In this document: piece after piece, positions 32,781-41,999 of the stretch | How positions within the stretch are numbered: the stretch's first letter is position 1 | How the letters are laid out: the number at the start of each line of letters is the position of its first letter | NCBI GenBank assembly: GCA_034421575.1 | Contig: DAOUKG010000024.1 | Coordinates: 1-50,713 of the forward strand | Length of the DNA stretch: 50,713 nucleotides | Source of the DNA: VXLM01 sp034421575 | GTDB taxonomy: Bacteria; Chloroflexota; Dehalococcoidia; Lucifugimonadales; VXLM01 | Reading direction: 5' to 3' | Notes under the pieces: model-generated | The model's input: only the letters and a program-made list of their open reading frames with translations | Database searches by the model: none | What the model was told of the DNA's origin: nothing | Program-made: the position numbers and the translations under genes

Positions 32781-34727
32781 TCAGCCGTCGCGGCGATTGA
32801 TCTCGGCAGCCACGTGTCCCGTGGACGCGGTGTCGTAGCCGCCGAGCGCATCGACCTTCCGCTTGAAGTCATCGCTCCCGATCAGCGACAGCAGCGGTTC
32901 GACGAGAGGATTTTCGTAATGCTGCCTCGGTATCGCGAGATCGTACCGCTCCGTTGACAGCGGAACGAAGTCCATCCCCAACGCTCGTGCTGCGGACAGG
33001 ACTCCCCCCCCAACGTCGGCGGCCCCACCGGCAACGGCCGCCGCCACGGCTAAGTGCGTAAACTCCTCTCGCTCGTAGCCCCCAATATCGCTCGGCTCGA
33101 TGCCCCTCTGCCCCAAAAGGTAGTCCAGCAGCACCCGCGTGCCCGAGCCTCGCTGCCGGTTCACGAATCGAACGCCTTCACGCGCGAGGTCGTCCAGCGA
33201 CTCTATCGACAGGGGATTCCCCGGTGGCACGATGAGGCCCTGTTCACGGTGAACAAGCGTCACGAGCACAATATCCTCATCAGGTACGTATCGACGGACG
33301 AACGGCACGTTGTACTCACCCGTCTCCTCGTCCAGCAGATGCGTTCCCGCCATGTGCGCTTCGCCCCGCCGGAGCGCCAGCAGTCCCCCGAGACTCCCCA
33401 CGTTGGAGGAGGCCAGCGTTAGGCGCGGACCGGCCCGCCTGAGTTCCGACGCGATCAGGTCAATCGTCACGTCATGACTGCCGATGGCGACAATAGTGGT
33501 GTCGAGCGTTTCGAGGGGACGCAGGAGCTCGACATCCACCTTCTCTCCGGCGTCCACTCCCTCGCTGAATCGCGGGATGGTAACGATCCCGTCCGCCCGC
33601 ACCAGTGACATCACCACCCCCGCGCCTCGCTGAATCGGCGCGGCAATCGTCCTCTCACCGACGCGCCCCAGCCGTACGCGAAGGTACTCGTCCTCGCCCA
33701 ACGAGGAGTGGACCTTCCGGCTCATGACCGCACGTGTCCGCTCTCGCGGAATACCCACGACGCCCAGCAGCCGCTCAACCAATGGTCGGAGGAACTTCTC
33801 GCACGTGATCGCCGCCGAGACCGGATAACCGGGAATGCCGAGCACCGGCTTCGAATCGATTACGCCAAGCACCAACGGATGACCGGGCTTGATGGCCACC
33901 CCGTGAACGACCAGTTCACCAAGGTGCGATACCACCTTCGATGTGTAGTCCTCCTTCCCAGCCGAAGACCCAGCATTCACTACCACGATGTCCGACTCAG
34001 CGACCGCCGAGGACACCGCCTCTGCCAGCAGGTCGAAATCGTCGCGCACCGGCTCGTGCCGAACTGCAGCGCCTCCCCAATCCTCGACCATGCCCGCAAG
34101 CATCAGCGAATTGAACTCTATGATCTCCCCGGGCTTTGGTGTCTGACCGATAGGCGTAAGCTCGCTGCCTGTCGGAATGATGGCGACCCTCGGAGGCTTG
34201 CGTACCTCCACCTCGGTCAACCCGGCCGCGGCACACGCCGCGAGGTCTTGCGCACGGAGCCTGTGGCTTTGCGGAAGCACCAGTTCCGCCGCCGCGATGT
34301 CTTCGCCCAATGCCCGGACGTGCCGGTACGGCGATACCGGGGCATAGATCTCGATGGTCGAGTCAGACAACTCCTGCACGTCCTCGACCATGATCACGGC
34401 GTCCATGCCCTCAGGCATCGGGTCGCCCGTGTCCACCCATACGGCCTCATCCTCGATGGTCAGACGCAGAGGACTCGTCTCGGTCGCGCCGACCGTGTCC
34501 GCCGCCCGGACCGCGACGCCGTCCATCGCCGCCGCGTCGTAGTGAGGAGAAGACCGCTCCGCCCAGACCGGCTCAGCCGTGATCCTGCCGTTCGCCCGAT
34601 CGAGAGGAATGGTCTCCGGTTCCGTGTGTTCGCGCGCACCCGCGCGGGCCAGCGCGTCGTCGAATCTCCGGATGGCCTCGTCGAGCGAAATGTCGCTCAG
34701 ATAGTAGTCGCGCCCGTGCTTGTGCAT
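32781..34727 (-). CDS. MoeA fused to a periplasmic-binding-protein-like domain
   Basis: A 648-residue fusion. Residues 1-405 are a complete MoeA: AMDGVAVRA, DTGDPMPEGMDAVIMVEDV, NAGSSAGKEDYTSKVV and LGIPGYPVSAAITCEKFL. Residues about 410-640 form a PBP-like domain (IVAIGSHDVTIDLIASELRR, GSLGGLLALRRGEAHMAG, RFVNRQRGSGTRVLLDYLL) related to those in ModE- and LysR-type molybdate or effector sensors. MoeA inserts the metal into adenylylated molybdopterin. The extra domain may bind the oxyanion or act as an allosteric sensor, which is inference. It lies five bases after another moeA gene. Confidence 0.9.
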   Translation of the reverse strand: MHKHGRDYYLSDISLDEAIRRFDDALARAGAREHTEPETIPLDRANGRITAEPVWAERSSPHYDAAAMDGVAVRAADTVGATETSPLRLTIEDEAVWVDTGDPMPEGMDAVIMVEDVQELSDSTIEIYAPVSPYRHVRALGEDIAAAELVLPQSHRLRAQDLAACAAAGLTEVEVRKPPRVAIIPTGSELTPIGQTPKPGEIIEFNSLMLAGMVEDWGGAAVRHEPVRDDFDLLAEAVSSAVAESDIVVVNAGSSAGKEDYTSKVVSHLGELVVHGVAIKPGHPLVLGVIDSKPVLGIPGYPVSAAITCEKFLRPLVERLLGVVGIPRERTRAVMSRKVHSSLGEDEYLRVRLGRVGERTIAAPIQRGAGVVMSLVRADGIVTIPRFSEGVDAGEKVDVELLRPLETLDTTIVAIGSHDVTIDLIASELRRAGPRLTLASSNVGSLGGLLALRRGEAHMAGTHLLDEETGEYNVPFVRRYVPDEDIVLVTLVHREQGLIVPPGNPLSIESLDDLAREGVRFVNRQRGSGTRVLLDYLLGQRGIEPSDIGGYEREEFTHLAVAAAVAGGAADVGGGVLSAARALGMDFVPLSTERYDLAIPRQHYENPLVEPLLSLIGSDDFKRKVDALGGYDTASTGHVAAEINRRDG

Positions 34728-34732
34728 AGCCG

Positions 34733-35965
34733 CTAGTATAACCTTACGAAGACCTCGTCGCCCGCATAGAGACCACCGTCGTCCAGTGGGACGATTACCA
34801 CGCCGTCCGCCTCTACAAGGGTGCTGATTAGGCCCGACTTCCCAAACACCGGTTCCGCATGCAACCCGTCGTCACGTTCGATGAGCTTTACCTGCACATG
34901 GTCTTCACGTCCGGTCTCCGACCGGATGTCCTTCATGAGCCTGGCCTGCACCCCCCGCGTAACCGGAGGCTCGGAGCGTCCCGTCATCGCTTGGATAACG
35001 GGTCGAACGAGGATGCCGAATACCACCATCGCCGACACCGGATTTCCCGGCAGACCGAACGCCGGGACGCCGTCCAGCAGCGCCACGATCGTCGGCTTCC
35101 CGGGCTTGTGGGCTATCCCGTGCACCAGCACGCCCGGTTTCCCCAACTCGTCCAGCACACGTGCCGTCATATCCCTGCTGCTGACCGAGCTTCCCGCGGA
35201 GAATACGAGCATGTCCCCGTGCTCCAGTCCACTGACGGCTGCCCTTCTCTGTTCCTCGTAGTCATCGGAGACGAGACCGACGTGCAGCGGCTCGCCCCCC
35301 GCCTCTCGCACCATGGACGCAACCGTGTACGAGTTGATGTCCCGCACCTGCCCGGCTTCCGGCGATCCGTCCGGCGGCACCAACTCATCGCCCGTCGAGA
35401 CAATCGCGACCTTGGGCCGCTTGGCCACTCTAACCTCGGTAACGCCCAGCCCCGCAAGAAAACCGACATCCTGCGCCCTGACGAGCCGCCCCTTGGGCAT
35501 GACCACGTCCCCGACCTTGGCGTCTTCCCCAACCTGGATAACGTTCTCCCCCGGCGCAACAGGCCCTAGGACTTCGATTGCGCCATTGCCCGCGCTTTGG
35601 GTGTTCTCCACCATCACTACGGCGTCAGCGCCCTCGGCAAGCATCCCCCCGGTGTAGGCCACCGCCGCCTGACCCGTCGCAAGAGAGACCTGCGGGGCCG
35701 CTCCCATCGGCACTTCGCCGACCACGTCGAAGAACGCCGGAAGTGACTCAGACGCACCGAAAGTGTCGCGCGCCCGCACGGAAAAGCCGTCCATCGACGA
35801 ACGAGGGTAGGGGGGCAGGTCCTCCAAAGAGACAACGTCCTCAGCCGTTACCCGCCCCAGGGCATCGGAAAGGGAAACGACCTCGGCCCGAACGGAGACC
35901 TCCAGCCGGTCGAGCAGGGTCGCGAGGGCCTCGTCGGGAGGAACGACGTTGAAGAACTCACGCAT
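34733..35965 (-). CDS. moeA: Molybdopterin molybdenumtransferase MoeA
   Basis: A 410-residue stand-alone MoeA that uses molybdate (or tungstate) and adenylyl-molybdopterin. Blocks: SSMDGFSVRARDT, AYTGGMLAEGADAVVMVENTQ, SAGSSVSSRDMTARV and PAFGLPGNPVSAMVVF. The frame is open upstream to 36454, but that part is antisense-like noise inside fhs; ATG 35965 gives the family N-terminus MREFFNVVPPDEAL. It starts 22 bases after fhs. Two MoeA types side by side suggest separate metals or client enzymes. Confidence 0.93.
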   Translation of the reverse strand: MREFFNVVPPDEALATLLDRLEVSVRAEVVSLSDALGRVTAEDVVSLEDLPPYPRSSMDGFSVRARDTFGASESLPAFFDVVGEVPMGAAPQVSLATGQAAVAYTGGMLAEGADAVVMVENTQSAGNGAIEVLGPVAPGENVIQVGEDAKVGDVVMPKGRLVRAQDVGFLAGLGVTEVRVAKRPKVAIVSTGDELVPPDGSPEAGQVRDINSYTVASMVREAGGEPLHVGLVSDDYEEQRRAAVSGLEHGDMLVFSAGSSVSSRDMTARVLDELGKPGVLVHGIAHKPGKPTIVALLDGVPAFGLPGNPVSAMVVFGILVRPVIQAMTGRSEPPVTRGVQARLMKDIRSETGREDHVQVKLIERDDGLHAEPVFGKSGLISTLVEADGVVIVPLDDGGLYAGDEVFVRLY

Positions 35966-35987
35966 GATCGAGTTTGACGGCCTGTCG

Positions 35988-37610
35988 CTACAGGCCCGTG
36001 ATGTTGCCGTGTTCGTCCACGTCCAGCTGTCTCGGACTGCCGGGAAGACCGGGCATGGTGACGATTGTCCCCGATATCGGATAGATGAATCCCGCGCCCA
36101 CCGAGGCTCGCACGTCGGAAACGGTGAAGGTGTACCCCGACGGACGCCCCTTCCGGAACGGCTTGTCCGAGATGGAAAGGTGCGTCTTCGCCATGCACAC
36201 CGGGAGATTGCCCCAGCCCTGCTCTTCGAAGGCCCGGAGCTTTCTGCGAGCGTCCGGCGCCCACGTGACCCTGGCCGCGTTGTAGACCTTCTGCGCCAGT
36301 GCCAGGACCTTATCCTGGATTGACGCTTCCGTATCGTAGAGGTACTCGATCTGCGGCTTGTCTCCGCTCGTCGCCTCGACAACGGCCTCCGCCAGTTCCG
36401 TGCCTCCCGCGCCGCCGTCGCTGAACACGTGACTCTCCACGGCCGCGAACGCACCCGCCGCCTCCGCCCGTTCCTTGAGGATCCGCACCTCCTCCACGGA
36501 ATCGGTAGGGAAGCGGTTGATCGCTACCACCACGGGCAGCCCGAACGAGCCGATCATCTCCACGAGATGCTCCACGTTCGCCACTCCGGCCTCGACCGCT
36601 TCGGGGTTCGGCTCCGCCAGATCGTTGAAGCGCACCTTGCCGTGCGACTTGACCGCCCTCACCGTCGTCACGATAACCGCGGCGTGGGGTTCAAGATCAT
36701 TGAACCGTGCCTTGATGTGCATGAACTTTTCGAATCCAAGGTCCGCGCCGAATCCCGCCTCGGTGAGTATGTAGTCCGCGTACCCCAGCGCGAGACGGTC
36801 GGCAATCACCGAGTTGCATCCGTGCGCGATGTTGCCGAAAGGCCCCGCGTGTACGAATACCGGTTGTCCCTCCGTCGTCTGCACCAAGTTGGGATGAATG
36901 GCATGCCGCAAAAGGGACATCAGCGACCCTACTGCGTCCACGTCGCTCGCGGTGACGGGTTCCCCGTCATCGGTGAATCCCACGATGATCCTGCTCAGGC
37001 GAGTCCTCAGGTCTTCGAGCCCCGACGCGAGCGCAAGGATCGCCATGATCTCCGACGCCGTCACGATGTCGAATCCCGACTCCCGTATCGGGCCGTTGTT
37101 CGGACCGCCGATTCCCGTGACGATCTGTCGCAACGCCCGCTCTTCGACGTCCACGACCCGACGCCACGTGATGTTCTGTGGGCCGAATCCCGGTATCTTC
37201 CCCCGGTCGGCTACGTTGTCCACGAGTGCCGATAGGAGATTGTGCGCCGAGGCCACCGCGTGTGCATCGCCCGTGAAGTGGATGTTCACCTCGTCCTGCG
37301 GCTCTACGAGTGAAGCGCCGCCGCCGGTGCCTCCACCCTTGATGCCGAAAATGGGGCCCAGAGAAGGTTCCCTCAGCGTGGCCACGGACTTGTGACCCAA
37401 CTGCGCCATCGCCTGCGTCAGGCCTACCGTCGTAGTCGTCTTGCCCTCGCCCGCCCGTGTGGGAGTCATGCCTGTCATCAGGATCAGCTTGCCCCGCTGA
37501 CCGTCCGTCTTTGTTGCGTCAACGTGAATCTTGGCCTTGTAATGACCGTACGGAATCACGTGCTCCGACGGTATTCCAATTGAGTCGGCTATCTGGGATA
37601 TGGGCCTCAT
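35988..37610 (-). CDS. fhs: Formate-tetrahydrofolate ligase
   Basis: A 540-residue ATP-dependent enzyme that makes 10-formyl-tetrahydrofolate from formate. The P-loop-like segment TPTRAGEGKTTTTVGL, REPSLGPIFGIKGGGTGGG and the end VSDVRASVGAGFIYPISGTIVTMPGLP are diagnostic. A good AAAGGA site lies about nine bases before the ATG. It opens the molybdopterin/AOR operon, linking C1 metabolism to the formate dehydrogenase genes 8 kb away. A minus-strand TAGAAT with a weak TTGAAT 15 bases before it may be the promoter. Confidence 0.96.
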   Translation of the reverse strand: MRPISQIADSIGIPSEHVIPYGHYKAKIHVDATKTDGQRGKLILMTGMTPTRAGEGKTTTTVGLTQAMAQLGHKSVATLREPSLGPIFGIKGGGTGGGASLVEPQDEVNIHFTGDAHAVASAHNLLSALVDNVADRGKIPGFGPQNITWRRVVDVEERALRQIVTGIGGPNNGPIRESGFDIVTASEIMAILALASGLEDLRTRLSRIIVGFTDDGEPVTASDVDAVGSLMSLLRHAIHPNLVQTTEGQPVFVHAGPFGNIAHGCNSVIADRLALGYADYILTEAGFGADLGFEKFMHIKARFNDLEPHAAVIVTTVRAVKSHGKVRFNDLAEPNPEAVEAGVANVEHLVEMIGSFGLPVVVAINRFPTDSVEEVRILKERAEAAGAFAAVESHVFSDGGAGGTELAEAVVEATSGDKPQIEYLYDTEASIQDKVLALAQKVYNAARVTWAPDARRKLRAFEEQGWGNLPVCMAKTHLSISDKPFRKGRPSGYTFTVSDVRASVGAGFIYPISGTIVTMPGLPGSPRQLDVDEHGNITGL

Positions 37611-37684
37611 TATCAGTCCTTTCGATCACCGCTTACAGGGGAGCTTTGGGGTTGGATTCTATCATATCCACCTTGGATTCAAGG

Positions 37685-39013
37685 CTACTGAGTGGTTCGC
37701 AGGCGTTTGTTCATAACGAGGACGACGAGTGTGATGGTCACAATCGCAACGCCCATGCACGTGAACGATGCCCGTGGGCCGAACTGCTCGGCAATGATGC
37801 TGATGGGAAGAATACCGAGCGGCATCAGCCCGAAGTTCATCATCCAAACGCTCATCACCCGGCCTCGATACTCGGCTTCCATGTTCTCCATCACGAGCGT
37901 CTGGTTCAGGGAGCGGTTCGCCGAATCGCCGAGACCCATCAGCAGCATGAACGGGGCTGCCACCAAGAATACGGGAATGGCCGAGGTGAATATCAGCGCC
38001 AGCCCTGCAGCGAGACCTCCTCCAAGCAGCAGAAGACCGCGATGCCACTTCGTGATCGACGCGATGACCAGCGAGCCAGCGAGCGACCCTATTCCCACGA
38101 TGCTCATCAGCAATCCCAACGAGTCCGGCCCGCGCCCGTACACTTCCACCACGTAGACCGGCAGGAGAAATCTGTACGGCATCACGATCATTACCATGCT
38201 CAACCCGAACACGAGCAGTGTCAGGATGAAGGGGCTGCGCATGAGGTACTGGATACCGTCCTTTATGTCATAAAGCATCGGCGGCTTCTTGCCTGTGCGT
38301 TCCAGGGGCGTCCGTGGAATGCTCGTCGTCAGGAGCACCGCAACCACAGACATGCCCGCGATGACGAAGTAGACCCCCTCAGGCCCAATCCTGCTATACA
38401 GCACACCGGCGATGGAGGGCGCCACGGCAGCGGTCCCACTCATGGCGGAGGCCGTCAAGGCGATCGCGTTCCCCAGGTTCCGGGTTCCCACGAGCTGAGG
38501 CACGAAGGCCTGCCTCGCAGGGGCGAGAAACGACCACATGACTCCCTGTACGATCCCTGCCATGAGGAGGTGGTACCAGTCGACGAGACCGAGCAACACA
38601 CCCATCCCCACGCAAAACGCGAGCACCACGCTTACGGACTGACCAATCTGGATCACCCGCCGACGCTCAACCCTGTCGGCGATCGCGCCTCCAAACAGGG
38701 CGAATACGAGTACGGCGACACTGCCGCCCGCGCTCACGATTCCAACCAAGGTGGCAGATTGCGTCAACTCGTACGTGAGATACCCGCGCACGAGCATCTG
38801 CATCTGCGTGGCCCCCATCAGGAAGATGGTGCCCAGCCATAGGCGGAAGAAATGCCCGTTCTCGAACGAACGCAGAATGGACGGGAGATTTGCCGTTGTG
38901 GGCCGCCGGGGAGAGGGAGATGTCCCTTGCTGTGAAGAGCCGTCGTTCCTCGATGGGTGAGAAGGACTACCGTCCGAGTCGGATGTTGAGGAAGAGCCGG
39001 AACCGGTGTCCAT
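37685..39013 (-). CDS. MFS transporter, drug/siderophore exporter type
   Basis: A 442-residue inner-membrane protein with about twelve transmembrane helices. The loop motif GGAIADRVERRRVIQIGQ after helix 2 is the MFS motif A. Similarity is to the enterobactin/multidrug exporter-like group. A Ser-rich cytosolic leader of about 45 residues precedes the first helix, unusual for the family; an internal start is possible but none has a clear ribosome-binding site. Substrate unknown. Its stop is 74 bases from the fhs start. Confidence 0.86.
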   Translation of the reverse strand: MDTGSGSSSTSDSDGSPSHPSRNDGSSQQGTSPSPRRPTTANLPSILRSFENGHFFRLWLGTIFLMGATQMQMLVRGYLTYELTQSATLVGIVSAGGSVAVLVFALFGGAIADRVERRRVIQIGQSVSVVLAFCVGMGVLLGLVDWYHLLMAGIVQGVMWSFLAPARQAFVPQLVGTRNLGNAIALTASAMSGTAAVAPSIAGVLYSRIGPEGVYFVIAGMSVVAVLLTTSIPRTPLERTGKKPPMLYDIKDGIQYLMRSPFILTLLVFGLSMVMIVMPYRFLLPVYVVEVYGRGPDSLGLLMSIVGIGSLAGSLVIASITKWHRGLLLLGGGLAAGLALIFTSAIPVFLVAAPFMLLMGLGDSANRSLNQTLVMENMEAEYRGRVMSVWMMNFGLMPLGILPISIIAEQFGPRASFTCMGVAIVTITLVVLVMNKRLRTTQ

Positions 39014-39164
39014 TGCCCAAGTCTACGCCGAATCCGCACGCAATAGAACCCGACGGAAGGTTAGGTTACGACCACTTTACCTTGGTGAGCACTTTGCCCA
39101 ACCGTCATTGGCATGAAGGTAAAGGCCAAACACCCCACGCCGTCATTCTCGCCCCCATATTGTC

Positions 39165-39184
39165 ATTCCCGCGAAGGCGGGAAT
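39165..39184. repeat. Dispersed hairpin repeat, copy 5
   Basis: ATTCCCGC-GAAG-GCGGGAAT, same family as the copies near 48, 1137, 1257 and 28759, in the gap between the MFS and aldolase genes. Confidence 0.7.
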
Positions 39185-39245
39185 CCACTTGCGGCCAGCC
39201 TGTGCGACTCTGGCGACATCTCTGGGCACTTGCACCTCTCCCGGT

Positions 39246-40034
39246 CTACGAACCAAGAACCTCACGCAATCCCGTGGCACGCTCGTTCAGCCACTGGTAG
39301 ATCATGAAGATATCCGTCCCAATGGCGAAATGCGTCACGCCAATCTCCATGTACTCATCGGCCTGTGCAGGTTCATTGATCTCCGCTCGCGGCTGTACGC
39401 CCTTCGAGAGAGCCACCGTGAATATGTAGTCGCGCACCTCTTTGAGCTCTTCGGGGCTTACCCCACGAGGCCTCCCAACGCTCATCGAGTAGTCGTTCCC
39501 TCCAAAGACGATCATGTCCACGCCCGGCACCGACAGGATCTCCTCGATGTTCTTCACCGCCTCGTCCTTCTCTATCATCAGCGCCACCACCGAGTCCTCC
39601 AGGGCCTGAACGTATTCCGGCGAGCCGCTCTCCAGTCCATAGCTGGCAAACCGCCGGTCTGCCGAGCCGAAATGCCCGCCCGTCTGCGGCGACTCCGCCC
39701 GTACGATTGCCACGCACTCCTCCGCCTCGGCCGCGTCGTGCACATCCGAAAACAGCACGTTCTGAAACCCCGATCCGACGGCCCGCTGGGCCACCCATCC
39801 ACGGTTCTCGCGGTCCACCTTGATCATCCCCGACATCCCGCCCAGTTCGAGCGCGCGCCCGAAGTTGTCCAGCTCCGTCAACGAGTACGGCGCATACTCC
39901 GCAACGAACTCAATGTAGTCAATCAGCCCCGTCTTGCCGATCATCTCCACTATGTCCGGCGACGTGGTCATCACGTGCGTCCCCACACTCGGCTTCCCCG
40001 CCCTCAACAGCTCTCTCAGTTTGTTTGGTCGCAT
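39246..40034 (-). CDS. HpcH/HpaI-type class II aldolase
   Basis: A 262-residue metal-dependent aldolase that cleaves 2-keto-3-deoxy acids to pyruvate and an aldehyde. Family features: SVGTHVMTTSPDIVEMIG at the start, MIEKDEAVKNIEEILSVPGVDMIVFGGNDYSMSVG with the metal-binding acidic residues, and GTDIFMIYQWL at the end. The strong AAGGAG seven bases upstream supports ATG 40034. Likely substrates are sugar-acid or aromatic-degradation intermediates; the neighbouring racemase-family and dehydrogenase genes fit acid-sugar catabolism, which is inference. Confidence 0.86.
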   Translation of the reverse strand: MRPNKLRELLRAGKPSVGTHVMTTSPDIVEMIGKTGLIDYIEFVAEYAPYSLTELDNFGRALELGGMSGMIKVDRENRGWVAQRAVGSGFQNVLFSDVHDAAEAEECVAIVRAESPQTGGHFGSADRRFASYGLESGSPEYVQALEDSVVALMIEKDEAVKNIEEILSVPGVDMIVFGGNDYSMSVGRPRGVSPEELKEVRDYIFTVALSKGVQPRAEINEPAQADEYMEIGVTHFAIGTDIFMIYQWLNERATGLREVLGS

Positions 40035-40056
40035 GGTTTTCTCCTTAGGCGTGTAA

Positions 40057-41946
40057 CTATCGCAGAATATTCAAAATCTCGTCAAGAGCGACGGGGTCGT
40101 AGAACCCACAAGCATGGCCCATGATCACACTTAATACGCCTCCTAATTCTGGCTTACATTCCAAATCAATCACACGACCGCCCAAGAGGGAATCTCCTAC
40201 TTCTGTTGAGTTCAGATGGAGCAACTTCGCAGCCAAATCGGTTCCTTCGATTGATTCTATATGCCGTACTATAGGGGATTCTCCAAGTATGTCTTGCCAA
40301 GATTGAGCAGTGAGCGGGCAATTTGAGAAAGGATTCTCGTTAGAGTACCCTAATAATGGTGAATCTATGGTTATAACCGACTTGATTTTTCCCTTTATCT
40401 CCGGTGACGCGACATCAGCCACATAGTAGGCCGCTACCATGCCTCCCAGACTATGACCAAGTAGAATTATCTCTCGATCGGGTTCTCGAGCGCTCAGTGC
40501 TGATAATAACGAATCTAGTTTATTTCCGGCATCTCGCACACCGGTGCATGTGTCGGTGGGACGATACTCGGGGAAGACTCTGTAGTTGTCAAACGGATAA
40601 TTCTCCGCTGAAAACTGATTTCCGGTAGCACAGTCTTCATATGAGCCGGAGTAACTGAATCCTAGTACCCGGTTTTCCCAATCCCCCGGAAGATTGTTCC
40701 GAAGTACACTGACAAGGGTATGGCGTCTCATGAATATGTCGTTATTATTAGGGGTAGGTTCAGGAGTAGCGAACGGGCTGGTGGAAGGCTGATACACATT
40801 CCCATTCAACAATCGCCGCTTATCGAGGAACTCGTGGCCTTTGTGAACATCATCACAAGCGCTCTTAGAATCTATTCCCTGCAAGAGCACTACTCTTGGC
40901 CCTGAATCGATGCCCGTTAGTAAGGTGTCGCCAAATACAATGGCATGAGGCGACAAAGTACGCAATTTCTCCTGATCGCTCTCTTTACATTCAACAGCTT
41001 CCGACCACGTAAGTATTTCTGGACTCGTGTCGAATAGTAATTCCGCACGATCTGTCCACTCATAGTACCTCAATTGCAACTCATATATGCCTGGGTGCAT
41101 CCAAAGTACTCTACGCCAACTTCTCATGGAACCGTTTTGCCAATCTTTCAAGATAATCTCGCCATTGATAAACAGTTCAAATCCGTCATCACCCCCAATC
41201 TCAAACTCTAACCAACCGGGACGATGCACGACAACCGACATCGTGGCGTCCAACAACAACTTATCATTGTAATCTTCAAAAACCTGCCCACGTCCCCAGT
41301 CGAACGAAAATGTAGGTTGCCACTTTTCTCTTCCTATCATCCTTGTCATCTTGCCATCAGAGTCAAGTACGAACCCCTCAACATTCCAGGTTGCTGAACG
41401 TTCTACAACCCTACAGTCCTCCGATAATGACGTGCTGTCGGCGAGTATCGGTGTATTGGATGGCGTTGGTATGGGCGTTGCCCCGGGAGTCATTATCAGT
41501 TTCGTGGTGGGCACAGGTGTGTTGGTCAGGGTGATCGTCGGCGTCGCAGTTGGTACAGGAGTATGTGTCGGCGTTGGTGTTGCACTAGCAGTTGGCGTTG
41601 GTGGTGTCTCAGTGGGCACAGGCGTCGCGGTCGGCGTGCTCGTTGGCGTGTGTGCCGCAGTTGGTACCGGTGTATATGTCCGCGTCAGAGTCGATGTCGC
41701 AGTAGGTGAAGGCGTGTGTGTTGGCGTGCTCGTCTCAATGATTGTTACAGCGGGAATTGGGGGAAATGTAGCTACGGGTTCTGGATATTCTCTAGCCATA
41801 ACAACAAACAACGCTACGACTGCCGAGAGAACAATCGCTGCCGCAATAGCTACGGCCACGTAATTCCACCTAAAACCACCACCGCCGCTTTGCTGGGCAG
41901 AGGGATGGTGTCTAGCAGGAGGCTCACGCATCCGTACACTCCCCAC
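40057..41946 (-). CDS. Membrane-anchored PA14-like and lipase-like fusion protein
   Basis: A 629-residue protein. A short cytosolic N-terminus precedes one transmembrane helix (about 29-51), then a Pro/Thr-rich stalk (about 72-168). A PA14-like beta domain follows (about 205-310: FSFDWGRG, WLEFEIGGDDGFELFINGEII, YELQLRYYEW). The last part is an alpha/beta hydrolase with nucleophile LLGHSLGG (Ser499), probable acid Asp528 (VITIDSP) and base His611 (MGHACGFYDP). The domain order suggests a surface enzyme that binds glycan and hydrolyses an ester. Codons are clearly AT-richer than the neighbours, a sign of recent transfer. ATG 41931 is an alternative start. I know of no named family with this layout. 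Confidence 0.82.
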   Translation of the reverse strand: MGSVRMREPPARHHPSAQQSGGGGFRWNYVAVAIAAAIVLSAVVALFVVMAREYPEPVATFPPIPAVTIIETSTPTHTPSPTATSTLTRTYTPVPTAAHTPTSTPTATPVPTETPPTPTASATPTPTHTPVPTATPTITLTNTPVPTTKLIMTPGATPIPTPSNTPILADSTSLSEDCRVVERSATWNVEGFVLDSDGKMTRMIGREKWQPTFSFDWGRGQVFEDYNDKLLLDATMSVVVHRPGWLEFEIGGDDGFELFINGEIILKDWQNGSMRSWRRVLWMHPGIYELQLRYYEWTDRAELLFDTSPEILTWSEAVECKESDQEKLRTLSPHAIVFGDTLLTGIDSGPRVVLLQGIDSKSACDDVHKGHEFLDKRRLLNGNVYQPSTSPFATPEPTPNNNDIFMRRHTLVSVLRNNLPGDWENRVLGFSYSGSYEDCATGNQFSAENYPFDNYRVFPEYRPTDTCTGVRDAGNKLDSLLSALSAREPDREIILLGHSLGGMVAAYYVADVASPEIKGKIKSVITIDSPLLGYSNENPFSNCPLTAQSWQDILGESPIVRHIESIEGTDLAAKLLHLNSTEVGDSLLGGRVIDLECKPELGGVLSVIMGHACGFYDPVALDEILNILR

Positions 41947-41999
41947 AAGTACGCGTCGGCGGATGATCCGAGTGCAAGTTTCGTCTCTCAGCCCCCCGC

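Noticed and set aside
35966..36454. Upstream 163-codon extension of moeA
   Set aside because: It lies inside fhs in another frame, is Arg/Ser-rich and has no MoeA similarity; ATG 35965 gives the normal start.
37457..38842. 461-codon plus-strand open frame opposite the MFS transporter
   Set aside because: His/Arg-rich antisense of transmembrane codons; no motif.
41460..41740. Short repetitive blocks that look like a tandem or CRISPR-like array
   Set aside because: They are codons of the Pro/Thr-rich stalk; unit lengths vary, and there are no constant repeats with unique spacers.
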